Origin: an uncultured Verrucomicrobium sp.
Lineage (GTDB): Bacteria; Verrucomicrobiota; Verrucomicrobiia; Methylacidiphilales; GAS474
NCBI GenBank assembly: GCA_903889845.1
Contig: CAISZB010000105.1
Span: forward strand, 1-7,773
Direction of reading: 5' to 3'
DNA: 7,773 bases
The position numbers and the translations under genes were made by a program. Positions 5,668 through 7,773 of this stretch are shown one piece after another; the first letter of the stretch is position 1; every line of letters starts with the position of its first letter. The notes under the pieces were generated by a model. The model ran no database searches, was not told the DNA's origin, and worked only from the letters and a program-made list of their open reading frames with translations.

Positions 5668-6786
5668 ATGAGAACCCTCTACCGCCACCTCTACCAGGAA
5701 ATCCTGGTAGCCTCGCTGGTGACGACGGCGGTCCTCACGTTCTTCCTGCTCCTGGCGAATGTCTTCCGCGACGTCTTTGCCCTATTGCTGAACCGGGAAG
5801 TCTCCTTCTTCATCATCGCGAAGCTGGTCCTCCTCCTCATCCCCTTCGTCCTGACCTTCACCCTGCCGTGGGGCCTCCTCCTGGCCGTCCTCCTCGTCTT
5901 TGGGCGGATGTCCCGGGAACAGGAATTGACGGTGCTGAAGGCGAGCGGCGTCGGCCTCGCGCCGGTCATCGCGCCGGTCATCGTCCTGGCCCTCTTCTTC
6001 AGCCTGTTCAGTTTCTGGATCAACGCCTCCCTCGCGCCGAAGACCCGCCAGATGTTCAAGGCGAGCTTCGCCGAAATCCTCCGCAGCGACCCCCTGAGCC
6101 TCTTCACCGCCGGACGCGTCATCGACGAGTTCGACGGCTTCCGCCTCTACGTGGGGGAGCGGCAGGGGGCCCAGTTCCGCGACCTCCACATCTGGCAGCT
6201 CGACGACGCGGGCCGCCCCCTCCGCTCGATCCGCGCGGCGCGGGCCGAGATCGTCCCCGACCTGGCGAACGACCGGATCGTCCTCAACCTCTACGACGCC
6301 CGGCAGGACGAGCGGAATGCCGCCGATCCCGAGGACATCCACCGCCTCGCCTCCGGGATGCGGGCGGCGAAGCTGCCGCTGGAGATCTCCCTCACGCCGA
6401 TCTTCGCCCGCCTCCAGCAGCACAAGAACGTGGGGTTGATGACCCTGTCGGAGCTCGGCCGCCTCGTCTTCGATCCGCTCCAGATCCTGCGGACGCCGAA
6501 CATGACGCCCCTCCTCACGGAGTTCCAGAAGCGGGCGGCGTTGTCCCTCGCCTCCTTCACGTTCGTCCTGGTCGGCATCCCGCTCGCGATCCAGGCGCAG
6601 CGGCGGGAGACCTCCGTCGGCCTCGTCCTCTCGCTGGCGATCGTGATGGCCTATTACCTGATGATCCTGATCGCGGAGTCGCTGAAGAACCGGACGCACC
6701 TCCTGCCGGAGGTGATCATCTGGATGCCGAACTTCCTCTTCGAGGGGCTGGGGTTCTGGCTGCTGGTGCGGGCGAACCGGCGGTAG
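5668..6786 (+). CDS. LptF/LptG-family (YjgP/YjgQ) permease
   Basis: Inner-membrane permease of 372 residues, close to the 360-366 of E. coli LptF/LptG. In the Lpt machine these subunits, with LptB ATPases, extract lipopolysaccharide and hand it to LptC/LptA. Seen: three N-terminal hydrophobic segments (about 12-33, 47-79, 95-119), a periplasmic beta-rich domain (about 120-288) and three C-terminal helices (about 291-309, 315-339, 347-368). Family motifs are FGRMSREQELTVLKASG (78-94), the coupling region, and EFQKRAALSLASFTFVLVG (285-303). The N-terminal half resembles LptF more than LptG, but the two are hard to separate outside Proteobacteria, so no symbol is given. No LptG, LptB or LptC partner is in the window. 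There is no good Shine-Dalgarno before the ATG at 5668. It lies 81 bases after the DUF2252 gene and is convergent with mscL. Confidence 0.9.
   Translation: MRTLYRHLYQEILVASLVTTAVLTFFLLLANVFRDVFALLLNREVSFFIIAKLVLLLIPFVLTFTLPWGLLLAVLLVFGRMSREQELTVLKASGVGLAPVIAPVIVLALFFSLFSFWINASLAPKTRQMFKASFAEILRSDPLSLFTAGRVIDEFDGFRLYVGERQGAQFRDLHIWQLDDAGRPLRSIRAARAEIVPDLANDRIVLNLYDARQDERNAADPEDIHRLASGMRAAKLPLEISLTPIFARLQQHKNVGLMTLSELGRLVFDPLQILRTPNMTPLLTEFQKRAALSLASFTFVLVGIPLAIQAQRRETSVGLVLSLAIVMAYYLMILIAESLKNRTHLLPEVIIWMPNFLFEGLGFWLLVRANRR
5691..5710. repeat. Near-perfect palindrome at codons 8-15 of the LptF/LptG-family gene
   Basis: CTACCAGGA (5691-5699) and TCCTGGTAG (5702-5710) are exact inverted repeats separated by AA, starting 23 bases after the start codon. 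It may form an early mRNA hairpin or be an operator-like dyad, or be a coincidence of coding for LYQEILVA. Confidence 0.5.
5959..5982 (+). repeat. Perfect 12-base tandem duplication inside the LptF/LptG-family gene
   Basis: GCGCCGGTCATC is present twice head to tail (5959-5970, 5971-5982), coding APVI-APVI at residues 98-105 in the third hydrophobic segment. It keeps the frame. Confidence 0.85.
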
Positions 6787-6796
6787 GGACCGCGCT

Positions 6797-7279
6797 TCAG
6801 TCCTTCGTCCCCTGCTGCCGCCGCAGCAGGTCCCGAATCTCCGCCAGCAGCACCACCTCGGGCGTGGGAGGTGGCGCGGGAGCGGCGGGGGCCTCGGGTT
6901 CCTCCGCCTCCAGCAGCGCGATCTCCTTCTCGAAGGCGCGGCGCGCGGCGTTGATGATCTTCACGAGGAGGAAGACGCAGAGGGCGACGATGAAGAAATT
7001 CAGCGTCACGGCGAGGAAGTTCCCGTAGGTGAGGACGGGGATCGACTTCGCCTTCAACTCGGCGAGGGTCGCCCCCGCCGGGACGTCGGGGGAGAGGGCC
7101 AGGTAGTGCTTGCTGAAGTCGGTGCTCCCCGGCGTGACCCGCCCGACGAGGGGCATGACGAGGTCGGCGACGATCGAATTGACGACGCCGCCGAAGGCCC
7201 CGCCGATGATGACGCCGACGGCGAGGTCGACCATGTTCCCCTTGATCGCGAACTCCCGGAATTCCTTGAGAAAACTCAT
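6797..7279 (-). CDS. mscL: Large-conductance mechanosensitive channel MscL
   Basis: Homopentameric inner-membrane channel that opens under membrane tension to vent solutes after hypo-osmotic shock. At 160 residues it is longer than E. coli MscL (136). The N-terminal helix MSFLKEFREFAIKGN is nearly that of E. coli; the pore helix (about 16-45) keeps DLAVGVIIGGAFG, with the gate residues L19 and V23 and G22. After a somewhat enlarged periplasmic loop (46-84), TM2 runs about 85-110. A linker rich in proline and alanine (127-140) leads to the cytoplasmic helix EVVLLAEIRDLLRRQQ, which also matches E. coli. The extra length lies in the loop and linker. The ATG at 7279 is set by this alignment; upstream is no clear Shine-Dalgarno and no convincing promoter. 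Its stop lies 10 bases from that of the convergent LptF/G gene. Confidence 0.97.
   Translation of the reverse strand: MSFLKEFREFAIKGNMVDLAVGVIIGGAFGGVVNSIVADLVMPLVGRVTPGSTDFSKHYLALSPDVPAGATLAELKAKSIPVLTYGNFLAVTLNFFIVALCVFLLVKIINAARRAFEKEIALLEAEEPEAPAAPAPPPTPEVVLLAEIRDLLRRQQGTKD
6811..6830. repeat. Perfect 8-base-pair hairpin in the mscL 3' end
   Basis: CCTGCTGC (6811-6818) and GCAGCAGG (6823-6830) pair around the loop CGCC. It lies in the last codons of mscL (LLRRQQ) and 24 bases past the stop of the LptF/G gene. Neither side has a T-run; it could still stabilise or pause either transcript's 3' end. Confidence 0.4.
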
Positions 7280-7311
7280 GGAGGCGAGCCTAGGCCGCCC
7301 TGCCGGAGGTG

Positions 7312-7401
7312 CGCAAGGGGAGTCTGGAATCGGGGGGAGGAGGGCTTGGCGGCCCTTCGCGCCCCCCTATTCCCCGGCTCGTTCAAAGCACTCCCCTTGC
7401 G
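7312..7401. repeat. 90-base nested inverted repeat between mscL and pyk
   Basis: The outer arms CGCAAGGGGAGT (7312-7323) and ACTCCCCTTGCG (7390-7401) are exact 12-base inverted repeats. Inside lies a second, 48-base hairpin (7326-7373). Its pairs are GGAAT with ATTCC, six G (7332-7337) with six C (7362-7367), and GGAGGGC (7339-7345) with GCCCTTC (7352-7358, one G-T pair), around a six-base loop TTGGCG. About 30 base pairs form in total. There is no T-run on either side and no obvious target-site duplication. It matches no RNA family I can recognise; a REP/MITE-like element or a structured RNA are both possible. If mscL is transcribed from upstream of 7401 it would be in the mscL leader. Confidence 0.6.
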
Positions 7402-7425
7402 GAAAAAGAGGAAAGCCCGTCTTTC

Positions 7426-7455
7426 TTGGCTCGGTCTGCTTTTTGGGCATACATT
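7426..7455 (+). promoter_or_regulatory. Candidate promoter of pyk
   Basis: -35 TTGGCT (7426-7431), an 18-base spacer and -10 TACATT (7450-7455); each box matches four of six bases. The predicted start near 7462 gives a leader of about 90 bases containing the 7498-7525 hairpin. Modest support. Confidence 0.33.
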
Positions 7456-7497
7456 GTGGGAGGCCGTCACTGTGTTTTCGCCTGAATGTGACATCCC

Positions 7498-7525
7498 GCC
7501 CCTTGCCTCGGTTATGAGGAGGGGC
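7498..7525 (+). promoter_or_regulatory. Leader hairpin of pyk enclosing an exact AGGAGG
   Basis: GCCCCT (7498-7503) and CCTC (7506-7509) pair with GAGG (7516-7519) and AGGGGC (7520-7525): ten base pairs, a two-base bulge and a six-base loop. The 3' arm contains a consensus Shine-Dalgarno, AGGAGG (7517-7522). The ATG at 7554 is 31 bases beyond it, too far for normal use, but CTG at 7530 lies seven bases beyond it and is in the pyk frame. Confidence 0.45.
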
Positions 7526-7553
7526 TTCACTGACGGGCAGAACAACACAATTT

Positions 7554-7773
7554 ATGGCCTCTCCCACCCCCCTCCTCCGCCGCACGAAGATCGTCGCCAC
7601 TATCGGCCCGGCCAGCCAGTCCCCGGAAATCCTCCGCGAACTGATCCTCGCCGGGATGGACGTCGCCCGGCTCAACTTCTCCCACGGCAGCTATGCCGAC
7701 CACGCTCGGAACGTCGCCACGATCCGCGCCCTCTCCCGGGAATTGAACGCCCCCGTCGCCCTCCTCCAGGACC
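7554..7773 (+). CDS. pyk: Pyruvate kinase, N-terminal part (cut by window edge)
   Basis: First 73 codons of pyruvate kinase, the last glycolytic step (phosphoenolpyruvate plus ADP to pyruvate plus ATP), a cytoplasmic enzyme. The N-terminal strand [13 protein letters not shown] (9-21) and [13 protein letters not shown] (33-45) are diagnostic. R39, N41 and S43 correspond to the phosphate- and potassium-binding residues of the active site. The window stops at ALLQD, just before the expected GPKIR segment, so the rest of the barrel, B and C domains lie beyond it. ATG 7554 is the first ATG after an in-frame TGA at 7515-7517, but it has no Shine-Dalgarno at normal distance. A CTG at 7530, well placed after AGGAGG, would add eight residues. 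It is divergent from mscL. Confidence 0.95.
   Translation, partial: MASPTPLLRRTKIVATIGPASQSPEILRELILAGMDVARLNFSHGSYADHARNVATIRALSRELNAPVALLQD

Noticed and set aside
5782..6699. Minus-strand frame of 305 codons opposite the LptF/G gene
   Set aside because: Composition dominated by Glu, Asp and Arg as expected from the complement of hydrophobic codons; no start signals or domain.
4263..7028. A 921-codon open frame on the plus strand spanning the DUF2252 and LptF/G genes
   Set aside because: It is out of frame with two clear conserved genes, its product is a low-complexity mix of Arg, Pro and Gly, and long chance frames are expected at this G+C content.
7376..7401. GTTCAAA (7381-7387) looking like a tRNA T-loop next to the 7312-7401 inverted repeat
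   Set aside because: No five-pair T-stem surrounds it, no D-arm or anticodon arm can be drawn, and the 12-pair outer stem is too long for an acceptor stem.
7466..7492. GTCAC...GTGAC half-sites resembling a CRP/FNR-type operator upstream of pyk
   Set aside because: The halves are 17 bases apart, not the 6-8 usual for such operators, and only five bases each.

Overview
The window is G+C-rich DNA (about two-thirds G+C by eye) from a Gram-negative, double-membraned bacterium. An LptF/LptG-type permease and a periplasmic adaptor of the HlyD type both imply an outer membrane. Codons end strongly in C or G, GTG starts occur, and most genes lack a good Shine-Dalgarno site. This would fit the Planctomycetota/Verrucomicrobiota group or another high-GC diderm, but there is no rRNA or marker that settles the phylum.

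Layout: (1) 22-3214, plus strand: a three-gene ABC exporter operon made of an HlyD/MacA-like adaptor, a LolC/LolE-like permease and a LolD-like ATPase. (2) 3266-4228, minus strand: an HDOD-domain protein, convergent with the operon, with its own well-formed promoter. (3) 4229-4503: an intergenic region with an AT-rich block, a G-quadruplex-prone tract and two hairpins. (4) 4504-5586, plus: a DUF2252 protein with kinase-like motifs in permuted order. (5) 5668-6786, plus: an LptF/LptG-family permease with its own candidate promoter. (6) 6797-7279, minus: the mechanosensitive channel MscL, convergent with the LptF/G gene and only 10 bases from it. (7) 7280-7553: an intergenic region holding a 90-base nested inverted repeat, a candidate promoter and a leader hairpin. 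(8) 7554 to the edge, plus: the first 73 codons of pyruvate kinase; the gene has no stop within the window.

Functionally the window is mostly envelope biology: an exporter that extracts or pumps a lipophilic or lipoprotein-like substrate, an LPS-transport-type permease, and an osmotic safety valve. A signalling or regulatory HDOD protein, an uncharacterised kinase-like protein and a glycolytic gene sit beside them. The genes do not form one pathway, and I see no phage, transposase, CRISPR or toxin-antitoxin signature. The points most worth a second look are the nested inverted repeat between mscL and pyk, the pyk leader (an exact AGGAGG in a hairpin with an in-frame CTG at ideal spacing), the permuted kinase motifs of the DUF2252 protein, and the pairing of Lol-type subunits with an HlyD adaptor.
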